From JACNLN01 sp964626495 (lineage in GTDB: Bacteria > Fidelibacterota > Marinisomatia > Marinisomatales > CAZVFT01), in assembly GCA_964626495.1 (NCBI GenBank), contig CAZVFT010000110.1:1-5849 (forward strand): a stretch of DNA of 5,849 bases. The letters are read 5' to 3'. The position numbers were made by a program, and so were the translations under genes. The notes beneath the pieces were generated by a model that was given only the letters and a program-made list of their open reading frames with translations, did not search any database and was not told the origin of the DNA. Shown here piece by piece: positions 1-5,493 of the stretch (its first letter is position 1; every line of letters starts with the position of its first letter).

Positions 1-273
1 ATCAAGGTTATGGACGAGTGGAGGATTGATATTTCCAATCACACTTCAGACCACGTGGATGATTTTCTGGATAAAGAAATTGATATTGTTATTACATTAT
101 GCAATTCGGCTCAGGAATTATGTCCCGCATTTCCGGGAAAGGTAGAGCAGCTTCATTGGGATATCCCAGATCCGTTTCCAGGATGGGTGGAAGATTCTCA
201 TTTTCTACCCAAATTCAGGGAAGTCAGAAATATAATACGAAGTCATATTGATACATTTCTTAAAGACTATTGA
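1..273 (+). CDS. arsC: arsenate reductase (thioredoxin-type, LMW phosphatase fold), 3' part only
   Basis: This cytoplasmic enzyme would reduce arsenate to arsenite using a cascade of cysteine thiols and thioredoxin. The frame is open from base 1 and ends at TGA 271-273. The ATG at 10 is internal, because the residues before it (IKV) continue the family sequence and the N-terminal phosphate loop with the first catalytic Cys lies outside the window. The visible part has the resolving pair in TLCNSAQELCP, two Cys seven residues apart like Cys82/Cys89 of the classical ArsC. It then has HWDIPDP and the closing helix FREVRNIIRSHIDTFL. About 90 of the usual 130-140 residues are present. It is unrelated in function to the sugar genes downstream and probably marks the edge of the polysaccharide locus. 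The pair of Cys makes arsenate reductase more likely than a plain low-molecular-weight tyrosine phosphatase. Confidence 0.9.
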   Translation: MKVMDEWRIDISNHTSDHVDDFLDKEIDIVITLCNSAQELCPAFPGKVEQLHWDIPDPFPGWVEDSHFLPKFREVRNIIRSHIDTFLKDY

Positions 274-308
274 GATAACTGATTTGTTTCTCCTCATTAA
301 TTCATCGG

Positions 309-427
309 CACGAAGGAAAAACCCAAATCTGCGTAAATTTAGTTCCCAACAAATATCTTCTATGTCGATTTCTTTATCCTTCATTATATCAATACTTTGT
401 GTTTCTTCGTGTTCTTCGTGGCTAATA
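309..427. repeat. degenerate inverted-repeat relic (GxxExxY-type ends)
   Basis: The spacer between arsC and the sugar transferase contains CACGAAG at 309-315. Two tandem CTTCGTG units lie at 405-411 and 414-420, reading into GGCTAAT. The reverse complement of the right edge begins ATTAGCCACGAA, the same 12 bases that begin the left edge of the GxxExxY element at 2233-2244. Both continue with ACAC-AA units at similar spacing. The interior has no convincing gene on either strand. I read it as a decayed or internally deleted element of the same repeat family, lying immediately upstream of the sugar transferase. No clear promoter or terminator is visible in 274-448. Confidence 0.5.
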
Positions 428-448
428 CCAGATTAGTTCTTTTATCAT

Positions 449-1039
449 TTGAAGCGACTCTTTGATTTTACCGTTGCCTGTCTTGGACTGTTAATACTTT
501 CTCCCGTATTAATAATCTTGTCGTTAATAATAAAAATGACCTCTTCAGGTCATGTTTTTTTCTGTCAGGAGCGGGTTGGCAGGGATGAAAAGAGGATCAG
601 ATTGGTCAAGTTTCGAACGATGGTACACGGTGCTGAGAACAAAGGAACAGGTCCGGTGACTATTGCTGAAGACCCCAGAATCACTTCCATCGGTAAATTC
701 CTCCGACGCTGGAAACTGGACGAAATCCCAACACTATGGAATGTATTGAAAGGGGATATGAGTTTTGTGGGTCCCCGTCCGGATGTACCGGGATATGCGG
801 ATAAACTTGAGGGAGAATCCCGACGAGTTCTGGAAATGCGTCCTGGGATTACGGGTCCTGCGACGTTAAAATATTCAAATGAGGAAAAACTCCTTGCTGG
901 GGTGGATAATCCAAAAAAATACAATGACGAAGTGATTTTCCCCGACAAAGTAAAGATTAATTTAGAGTATATGGACAATTGGAGTTTGTGGGAAGACATC
1001 AAAATCATTTTTAAGACAATTTTCAGAATGAACTATTAG
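449..1039 (+). CDS. initiating sugar phosphate transferase (PglC/WcaJ-C-like, monotopic)
   Basis: The product would transfer a sugar-1-phosphate from a UDP-sugar to undecaprenyl phosphate at the inner face of the cytoplasmic membrane, the first membrane step of glycan assembly. At 196 aa it has the size of the minimal catalytic form (PglC type) and lacks the extra N-terminal membrane domain of WbaP/WcaJ. The hydrophobic re-entrant helix is at about residues 4-30 and contains the LSP turn. KFRTM is at 54-58. The Asp-Glu catalytic pair sits in KLDEIPTLWNVLKGDMSFVGPRP (D91, E92), and RPGITGPATL is at 131-140. The start is TTG: MKRLFDF is the canonical beginning, and an in-frame TAG at 434-436 leaves no room for another start. 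No Shine-Dalgarno is evident. The aminotransferase follows after two bases, so the pair is probably cotranscribed. The sugar substrate is inferred from neighbours, most likely an N-acetylated amino sugar. Confidence 0.93.
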   Translation: MKRLFDFTVACLGLLILSPVLIILSLIIKMTSSGHVFFCQERVGRDEKRIRLVKFRTMVHGAENKGTGPVTIAEDPRITSIGKFLRRWKLDEIPTLWNVLKGDMSFVGPRPDVPGYADKLEGESRRVLEMRPGITGPATLKYSNEEKLLAGVDNPKKYNDEVIFPDKVKINLEYMDNWSLWEDIKIIFKTIFRMNY

Positions 1040-1041
1040 TA

Positions 1042-2253
1042 TTGAATAAGCGAATCTACCTTTCCTCCCCTCATCTATGTGGCAAAGAACAGAAATTTGT
1101 CCAGGATGCTTTCGATTCCAATTGGATTGCTCCCCTGGGTCCTCACGTGGACGCGTTTGAGCGGGAAATGGCAGAATATCTCGGAATTGAGTATGCAGTC
1201 GCTTTATCCACAGGTACTGCGGCACTACATTTAGCTTTAATGTTAGCTGAGGTTAAGGAAGGAGATACAGTGTTATGTCCCAGTCTCACTTTTTCTGCCA
1301 GTGCCAATGTGATTTTGTATGAAAGAGCAATTCCTCTGTTTTTGGATGTAAATCCTGATACATGGACTCTGAACCCGGAAGCATTAGAGATTGCTCTAAA
1401 GAAATACCATCCAAAAGCTCTGATCTCCGTAGATCTTTATGGACAGAGCTGTGACTATGATTCGATTATGGAATTGTGTAATAAACACAACGTAATTGTA
1501 ATTGAAGATGCTGCGGAGGCTTTAGGAGCAGAATATTTACCCTGTGGAATGAATTTTAGTGATAATAAAAATAACGCTAATATTGATGCTATTCCACGGG
1601 GCGGTGGTAAAAAATGTGGCACGTTCGGTAGATTGGGAGTTTTGTCTTTCAACGGGAACAAGATTATCACCACATCTGGTGGGGGGATGCTGGTGAGTGA
1701 TGATGATGCTTTGGTGAACAAAGCACATTTTCTATCCAATCAAGCTCGTGAACCTGAAATCCACTACGAGCATAAGGAGCTGGGTTATAACTACCGAATG
1801 AGCAATCTCCTGGCAGCGGTGGGGAGGGGGCAGCTCCGAGTGCTGGATGAAAGGGTAAAGGCACGGAGAAAAATATTTCAAAGATATTTTGATGCTCTCT
1901 CTGAAATTGATGGTATTGAATTCATGCCGGAAGCACCAAATAGCAAATCAAACCGTTGGTTAACCACCCTCACGGTAGATCCTCAAAAGACAGGTGTAAA
2001 TCGTACACAAATCATAGAAGCACTGGAAAAGGAAAATATTGAAGTCCGTCCTGTCTGGAAACCTATGCATCTGCAGCCACTCTATAAAGATTGTGAATAT
2101 GTTACTGTTGGAGGTGAGGATGTATCGAAAAGGCTATTTGAAAATGGACTCTGCCTTCCTTCAGGATCAAATTTAAGCCCAGAAGATCAGGATAGAGTGA
2201 TAGATATTATAAGAAACTGCATGACTATCGGGATTAGCCACGAATTACACTAA
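1042..2253 (+). CDS. DegT/DnrJ/EryC1/StrS family PLP aminotransferase with an in-frame element insertion
   Basis: This cytoplasmic enzyme probably aminates a UDP-4-keto-6-deoxy-hexose, in the role of PglE/PseC, using the ketosugar made by the dehydratase downstream. It has fold-type I features: STGTAALHLAL at 56-66, DLYGQSCD at 131-138, EDAAEALGA at 155-163 (D156 contacts the PLP nitrogen), and the Schiff-base lysine K207 in SFNGNKIITTSGGGML. NYRMSNLLAAVG is at 250-261. The TTG start is supported because conserved NKRIYLSSPH follows directly and the next Met lies inside the domain. Two oddities stand out. Residues 167-188 are 22 extra amino acids between EYL and GKKCGTFG, where the family normally has about two residues, and they coincide with a palindromic DNA insertion. 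The last residues (about ISHELH) are encoded by the left repeat of the GxxExxY element. The insertion is in a loop just before the Lys strand, so activity may survive, but this is not known. Exact ketosugar stereochemistry cannot be read from sequence. Confidence 0.93.
   Translation: MNKRIYLSSPHLCGKEQKFVQDAFDSNWIAPLGPHVDAFEREMAEYLGIEYAVALSTGTAALHLALMLAEVKEGDTVLCPSLTFSASANVILYERAIPLFLDVNPDTWTLNPEALEIALKKYHPKALISVDLYGQSCDYDSIMELCNKHNVIVIEDAAEALGAEYLPCGMNFSDNKNNANIDAIPRGGGKKCGTFGRLGVLSFNGNKIITTSGGGMLVSDDDALVNKAHFLSNQAREPEIHYEHKELGYNYRMSNLLAAVGRGQLRVLDERVKARRKIFQRYFDALSEIDGIEFMPEAPNSKSNRWLTTLTVDPQKTGVNRTQIIEALEKENIEVRPVWKPMHLQPLYKDCEYVTVGGEDVSKRLFENGLCLPSGSNLSPEDQDRVIDIIRNCMTIGISHELH
1540..1605. 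mobile_element. 66-bp palindromic in-frame insertion (GIY-YIG-element-type ends)
   Basis: CCCTGTGGAAT at 1540-1550 pairs with ATTCCACGGGG at 1591-1601, giving 11 pairs with one G-U. An inner arm, 1552-1561 with 1575-1584, gives 9 of 10 pairs (one G-U, one mismatch) around a 13-base loop, so almost the whole segment can fold into one hairpin. The right arm is followed by CGGT. Removing exactly 1540-1605 (22 codons) leaves EYLGKKCGTFG, which matches the expected family sequence. The left arm differs from the left end of the 402-bp GIY-YIG element at one base (A to G), and the right arm carries the compensating change. It has no coding capacity of its own and resembles a non-autonomous derivative. 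The boundaries are inferred. Confidence 0.72.
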
Positions 2254-2260
2254 TTGACAC
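2236..2260 (+). repeat. left inverted repeat of the GxxExxY unit
   Basis: AGCCACGAATTACAC followed by TAATTGACAC, with an internal period of roughly 9-10 bases (ACGAATT, ACTAATT, ACACGAAT). It encodes the final residues and TAA stop of the aminotransferase and the TTG start of the GxxExxY frame. Confidence 0.65.
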
Positions 2261-2646
2261 GAATGCATACGAAGAACAATAAGATTTTGTATAAAGATTT
2301 GTCATACAATATTGTTGGTATTGCTATGGAAGTACATCGCCAGCTTGGGTATGGATTTCTAGAAAAAGTATACGAAAATAGTATGATGTTATTAATTCAT
2401 AAAAAAGATATCAATGCAGAACAACAAAAGCCAATAAAGGTATATTTTGATAGAATAGTTGTAGGTGAATATTTTGCTGATATTCTAGTAGAAGATAAAA
2501 TCATTTTAGAACTTAAGTCAGTTGATAAAATTACAAATGTTTATAGGGCACAAGCGCTTAATTACCTTAAAGCGACAGGTTTAAGATTAGCGATCATCAT
2601 TAATTTTGGTAAAGAGTCGCTACAATACGAGAGAATAGTAAAATAG
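2254..2646 (+). CDS. GxxExxY protein (PD-(D/E)xK-like small protein)
   Basis: This small protein has no established cellular role. The family is named for the motif seen here as GFLEKVY (34-40, counted from the TTG), preceded by IVGIAMEVHRQLG. A PD-(D/E)xK nuclease-like core is visible: ADILVED with D76, then ELK with E86 and K88, then QALNYL with Q100. The C-terminus LAIIINFG...YERIV is typical. At 127-130 aa it is full length and looks intact. The frame opens with TTG directly after the aminotransferase stop. ATG at 2263 (MHTKNNK) is an equally good start, and the residues before it come from the inverted repeat. There is no strong ribosome site, so translation may depend on coupling to the aminotransferase. 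Such genes often occur singly inside polysaccharide loci. Nuclease activity is inferred from the fold only. Confidence 0.88.
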   Translation: MTRMHTKNNKILYKDLSYNIVGIAMEVHRQLGYGFLEKVYENSMMLLIHKKDINAEQQKPIKVYFDRIVVGEYFADILVEDKIILELKSVDKITNVYRAQALNYLKATGLRLAIIINFGKESLQYERIVK

Positions 2647-2667
2647 AATATCTTTTTCCATTAATAT

Positions 2668-2693
2668 GTGTAGATTGGTGTTAATTAGTGGCT
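2668..2693 (-). repeat. right inverted repeat of the GxxExxY unit
   Basis: GTGTAGATTGGTGTTAATT followed by AGTGGCT. Its reverse complement matches the left repeat at 2236-2260 with four mismatches and one gap. It begins 21 bases after the GxxExxY stop codon. Confidence 0.65.
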
Positions 2694-2745
2694 GATATTG
2701 TTTCTCTATATGAAAAATCAAAAAAGTAATCCCCATTCATTCGTA

Positions 2746-2779
2746 CCCCGTACAGTCGCTTCGCTTCCTACAGGGCAGG
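2746..2779. repeat. 34-bp candidate minimal element with GIY-YIG-type ends
   Basis: CCCCGTA at 2746-2752 and TACAGGG at 2769-2775 are inverted (6 of 7 pairs). The right arm is followed by CAGG, the same tail as the GIY-YIG element. The ten bases ACAGGGCAGG occur identically at 2770-2779 and 5537-5546. The centre is a TCGCTTCGCTTC run. It is non-coding here, in the spacer ahead of the dehydratase. The arms are short, so membership in the family is tentative. Confidence 0.4.
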
Positions 2780-2782
2780 CAA

Positions 2783-2826
2783 CCATGCATCCATACATCC
2801 ATCCATCCATTCATACATCCATCCAT
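2783..2826. repeat. CATC/CATACATC microsatellite
   Basis: About 44 bases built from CATC, CATG and CATA units, running CCATGCATCCATACATCC and then further CATCC, TCATACATCC and ATCCAT units. It lies immediately after the 34-bp palindrome and about 70 bases before the dehydratase start. The T-rich stretch after it (2827-2850) repeats TTTTTATTAT. Copy number is likely to vary between strains; an effect on expression is only a possibility. Confidence 0.75.
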
Positions 2827-2882
2827 TTTTTTATTATTTTTTTATTATCAAATAAGTTCATAGATTACAATATTCAGAAATG

Positions 2883-2893
2883 AGGAAGGTGAG
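2883..2893 (+). promoter_or_regulatory. ribosome binding site deciding the dehydratase start
   Basis: AGGAAGGTGAG is the strongest Shine-Dalgarno-like sequence in the window. It lies four bases before ATG 2898 and overlaps the alternative ATG at 2880, so it favours 2898. The other genes here lack a comparable site. Confidence 0.65.
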
Positions 2894-2897
2894 AATT

Positions 2898-4808
2898 ATG
2901 CTTAAATCAATATCAAGAAGAAATCGTACCTGGTTCGTGTCTGGAACAGACGTGATTCTTCTCATAATTAGTTTCTACGGAGCATTTCTGCTGCGATTTG
3001 ATTTTACGATCCCCTCCGAGTATTTGCAGTCAACTGCTTCTATGCTGATTGTCATGATTCTGACAAAAATCTCCCTGCTTTACCTGTTTGGACTTTACCG
3101 GGGGATGTTCCGCTATACCAGTTTGTGGGATTTATTTAATGTTATAAAAGCAACCTCTGTATCATCATTAATTATTGTTGCCGGTTTTGGAATTATTGTT
3201 GGTTTTCAGGGATTTCCTCGTTCCATCTTTCTGCTGGATTATTTTCTGACGACTGGATTTATCAGCATTAGCAGAATGTCTATACGAATATATTATTCTC
3301 ATATAATCCGATCTTCTTTCTTCAATCAAACAGCTGATAAGATAAAAATTATATTAATAGGAGCCGGCAATACAGGGGAAAAAATAGCTCGTGAGATTTT
3401 AGAGAATCCAAAAACGGAATTTCAAATTGTTGGTTTTGTTGATGATGATCCTTTGAAACATCATACTAGCATCCATGGAATTCCGATTCTGGGGAGTCTG
3501 GAAAATATTAGCAGAATTAATGTTCCATATAATGAATTGTTAATTACAGCTCCCTCTGCTACCAGTTTGGAAATGCGTCGGATTGTAGAATTGTGCAAGT
3601 CTACCGGGAAGCGGTATCGAACGGTTCCGAGTTTTGCAGAGCTTATGAATAATGATGTCTCTATAAATACTATCCGGGATGTTTCTCTCATGGATTTACT
3701 GGGTCGTGAGGAAGTTAAACTCGACATGAGTACCATGGATAAATTTCTGAAAGGGAAACGGATACTGGTAACAGGAGCTGGCGGTTCCATCGGTTCTGAG
3801 CTCGTCAGACAATGCCTTAGCTTCAATCCGGGACTTATGATCCTTCTGGATAACAGCGAGAATAACCTGTTCACCATTGAGCAGGAATGCGAAAATCTCA
3901 AAAAATCCACAACAATAAAATCTATACTGGGAAATATTCGAAATGAAGCGTGTCTATCTAAAATGTTCAAGGAGTACAGACCGCAAGTGGTTTTACACGC
4001 AGCTGCTTATAAACACGTTCCCATCCAGGAATTGCACCCCTGGTCTGCGGTATTAACAAATGTGCAGGGGACACTGAACCTGGTCGAACTTTCCAGGAAA
4101 TTTCGTGTGGAGAGGTTTGTTCTAGTTTCCACCGATAAAGCTGTTCATCCAGTAAACGTCATGGGAGTGACGAAGCGGTTGTCTGAGCGTATTGTCCAAT
4201 CCATTGATGGCGGGGATGGTCTGGCATTTATTGCTGTCCGCTTCGGAAATGTTATTGGCAGCTCCGGAAGCGTCATCCCAATTTTTAAGAATCAGATTCA
4301 AAACGGAGGTCCCATCACGATCACTCATCCTGAGATGACTCGATATTTTATGTCCATTCCAGAAGCAGCACAGCTAATTCTTCAGGCGGGCGCTATGGGG
4401 AGCGGTAGCGAGATATTCGTTCTGGACATGGGAAAACCCATTAAAATTAAAGATATGGCGTATGATCTGATTCGTCTGTCGGGATTTGAACCAGAAGCAG
4501 ATATTCCTATCGTTTATACAGGATTGCGGCCAGGCGAAAAGCTGTATGAAGAACTGATTACAAGAAAGGAAAGGGTCAATAATACTGAACATGACAAGAT
4601 CTTGGTTCTTCGTGATACTATCATCAAGCAGTCCTGGAGTAGTTTGAAAAAGGAGATCGAGTCACTGGTTACTATTGCCAATTCGTTCGATCCAGATGCC
4701 ATTAAACGGAAATTGAAGTTGTTAATTCCTGAATACGAACCTCAAGACTACTTTCCTCCTCCTGAAGATTTTGATGCAGATATTACCCACGTTAAAGGAC
4801 GAGCGTAG
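2898..4808 (+). CDS. membrane-anchored nucleoside-diphosphate-sugar 4,6-dehydratase (CapD/WbpM/PglF type)
   Basis: The enzyme would convert UDP-GlcNAc to its 4-keto-6-deoxy derivative with tightly bound NAD, at the cytoplasmic face of the inner membrane, supplying the aminotransferase encoded upstream. Four membrane helices are predicted at about residues 12-34, 48-69, 82-103 and 109-128. A first Rossmann domain carries GAGNTGEKIA (155-164). The second, catalytic, domain carries VTGAGGSIGSE (291-301), HAAAYKHVP (367-375), STDKAV (411-416) and NVMGVTKR (420-427). The Met in NVMGVTK, four residues before the catalytic Lys, replaces the usual Tyr of short-chain dehydrogenases, as in long WbpM/PglF dehydratases. 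GLRPGEKLYEEL is near the C-terminus. At 636 aa it is full length and undamaged. The good ribosome site ahead and the 250-bp spacer suggest its own transcription start. Inverting (FlaA1/PseB-like) versus retaining stereochemistry cannot be settled here. Confidence 0.94.
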   Translation: MLKSISRRNRTWFVSGTDVILLIISFYGAFLLRFDFTIPSEYLQSTASMLIVMILTKISLLYLFGLYRGMFRYTSLWDLFNVIKATSVSSLIIVAGFGIIVGFQGFPRSIFLLDYFLTTGFISISRMSIRIYYSHIIRSSFFNQTADKIKIILIGAGNTGEKIAREILENPKTEFQIVGFVDDDPLKHHTSIHGIPILGSLENISRINVPYNELLITAPSATSLEMRRIVELCKSTGKRYRTVPSFAELMNNDVSINTIRDVSLMDLLGREEVKLDMSTMDKFLKGKRILVTGAGGSIGSELVRQCLSFNPGLMILLDNSENNLFTIEQECENLKKSTTIKSILGNIRNEACLSKMFKEYRPQVVLHAAAYKHVPIQELHPWSAVLTNVQGTLNLVELSRKFRVERFVLVSTDKAVHPVNVMGVTKRLSERIVQSIDGGDGLAFIAVRFGNVIGSSGSVIPIFKNQIQNGGPITITHPEMTRYFMSIPEAAQLILQAGAMGSGSEIFVLDMGKPIKIKDMAYDLIRLSGFEPEADIPIVYTGLRPGEKLYEELITRKERVNNTEHDKILVLRDTIIKQSWSSLKKEIESLVTIANSFDPDAIKRKLKLLIPEYEPQDYFPPPEDFDADITHVKGRA

Positions 4809-4813
4809 AAAAT

Positions 4814-4841
4814 TGAAATATGAAATCTGAAACTTGAAACC
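4814..4841. repeat. four 7-bp tandem units (TGAAAYN) upstream of the four-helix-bundle gene
   Basis: TGAAATA, TGAAATC, TGAAACT and TGAAACC run head to tail without gaps, starting five bases after the dehydratase stop. A second block with the same period and direction (5686-5713) follows the four-helix-bundle gene, and GAAACTTGAA is identical in both. The pair brackets the gene. Confidence 0.7.
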
Positions 4842-5181
4842 TTTGAGACAAGAATCATGAAAATTGGTCTGTAGTAATCCTTGAAAGCGGAAAAAATGAA
4901 ATATGAATATACAGGGGATAGTGTGAAAGAGCAGGAGGATCTCAAGCTTCGGACAAAAAAGTTTGCACTGAGGGTAATAAAACTTGTCCGGTCCCTACCT
5001 AAGAATATGGTAGCCTATGAAATAGGTAGGCAATTGCTCAGATCAGGTACTTCTGTTGCATCTAACACGAGGGCTGCATTCCGTGGACGTTCAAAGAAGG
5101 AATTTTTGGCGAAGATTGGCATCGTTATTGAGGAAGCTGATTCACCCTGTGAAATAACTACAAGTCATGGTTTTGAATAAG

Positions 5182-5442
5182 ATGTTCTACACTTATGTGC
5201 TTCTTAGTAAGAAAGATGGCAAGATGTATTCCGGATTCACTAGGAACATTAGGTCTAGACTCGAACAACATCAGAAAGGACGAGTAGACTCAACGAAGCA
5301 TAGAAGGCCTCTTGAGTTAGTTTACTTTGAAGCATGTCTCAATCGAGATGACGCAATCAGAAGGGAGAAGTACTTAAAGACTCATTATGGTAAAATGTTT
5401 CTTAGGAAAAGGCTTGCGACGTGGTTTTTGCAATGCAAATAA
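5182..5442 (+). CDS. small GIY-YIG nuclease, encoded inside the mobile element
   Basis: An 86-aa single-domain endonuclease-like protein of the UvrC-N/SLX1/YhbQ superfamily. Key positions from ATG 5182 are YTYVL (3-7, the GIY strand), MYSGFT (15-20, the YIG strand, with Ser in place of Ile), the expected catalytic Arg R26 in RSRLEQH, and the metal-binding Glu E62 in AIRREKYLK. All core residues are present, so it is probably active. MFYTYVL is the usual family start. The earlier ATG at 5167 adds five atypical residues. There is no clear Shine-Dalgarno, but the truncated host frame ends at 5178-5180, one base before this ATG, so reinitiation is plausible. Being the only gene of the element, it is the natural candidate for cutting DNA during transfer or homing; this is inference. 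Stand-alone relatives are common in bacterial genomes and mostly uncharacterised. Confidence 0.9.
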   Translation: MFYTYVLLSKKDGKMYSGFTRNIRSRLEQHQKGRVDSTKHRRPLELVYFEACLNRDDAIRREKYLKTHYGKMFLRKRLATWFLQCK

Positions 5443-5471
5443 ACCACTGTTGTTCAACTCTTACCTGTCAC

Positions 5472-5493
5472 GTGAAATCTAAAACCATTTCAC
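5472..5493. other. hairpin in the 3' non-coding part of the GIY-YIG element
   Basis: GTGAAAT (5472-5478) and ATTTCAC (5487-5493) form a 7-bp perfect stem with an 8-base loop. The arms are the same heptamer as the core of the terminal repeats. No T-run follows, so it is not a standard terminator. It could be a subterminal recognition structure or a relic of nested ends. Confidence 0.55.

Larger units (their letters stand above)
2236..2693 (+). mobile_element. GxxExxY-gene unit bounded by imperfect inverted repeats
   Basis: The left edge at 2236-2260 and the reverse complement of the right edge at 2668-2693 agree at 21 positions, with four mismatches and one single-base gap. Both begin AGCCAC and end ACAC. 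The unit is about 458 bp and contains one gene. Its left end lies inside the last codons of the aminotransferase and supplies that gene's stop codon. The DNA is more AT-rich than the flanking sugar genes. No transposase is present and no target duplication is obvious, so mobility is inferred from the repeat bracket and from a related relic at 309-427. Confidence 0.55.

Noticed and set aside
205..384. 59-codon minus-strand frame starting MKDKEIDIEDICWEL
   Set aside because: It has a reasonable-looking start but runs into the antisense of arsC, shows no family resemblance I can name, and is too short to support.
248..436. 62-aa open frame overlapping the end of arsC
   Set aside because: It overlaps arsC, lies mostly over repeat-derived sequence, and its product is low-complexity Ser/Ile-rich with no recognisable motif.
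560..590. CAGGAGCGGG...GGCAGGG stretch resembling the element's right end
   Set aside because: It encodes the conserved QERVGRD segment of the sugar transferase and has no inverted partner.
565..1008. 147-aa minus-strand frame opposite the sugar transferase
   Set aside because: The plus-strand protein has clear catalytic motifs; this is an antisense shadow.
2698..2883. 61-aa frame across the spacer before the dehydratase
   Set aside because: It is the translation of the palindrome and CATC microsatellite (HPYIHPSIHTS), with no protein-like composition.
3461..3970. 169-aa minus-strand frame opposite the dehydratase
   Set aside because: It is an antisense shadow of a strongly conserved Rossmann domain; no independent motif.
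4814..4841. CRISPR-like repeats
   Set aside because: The units are 7 bp with no spacers; they are simple tandem repeats.
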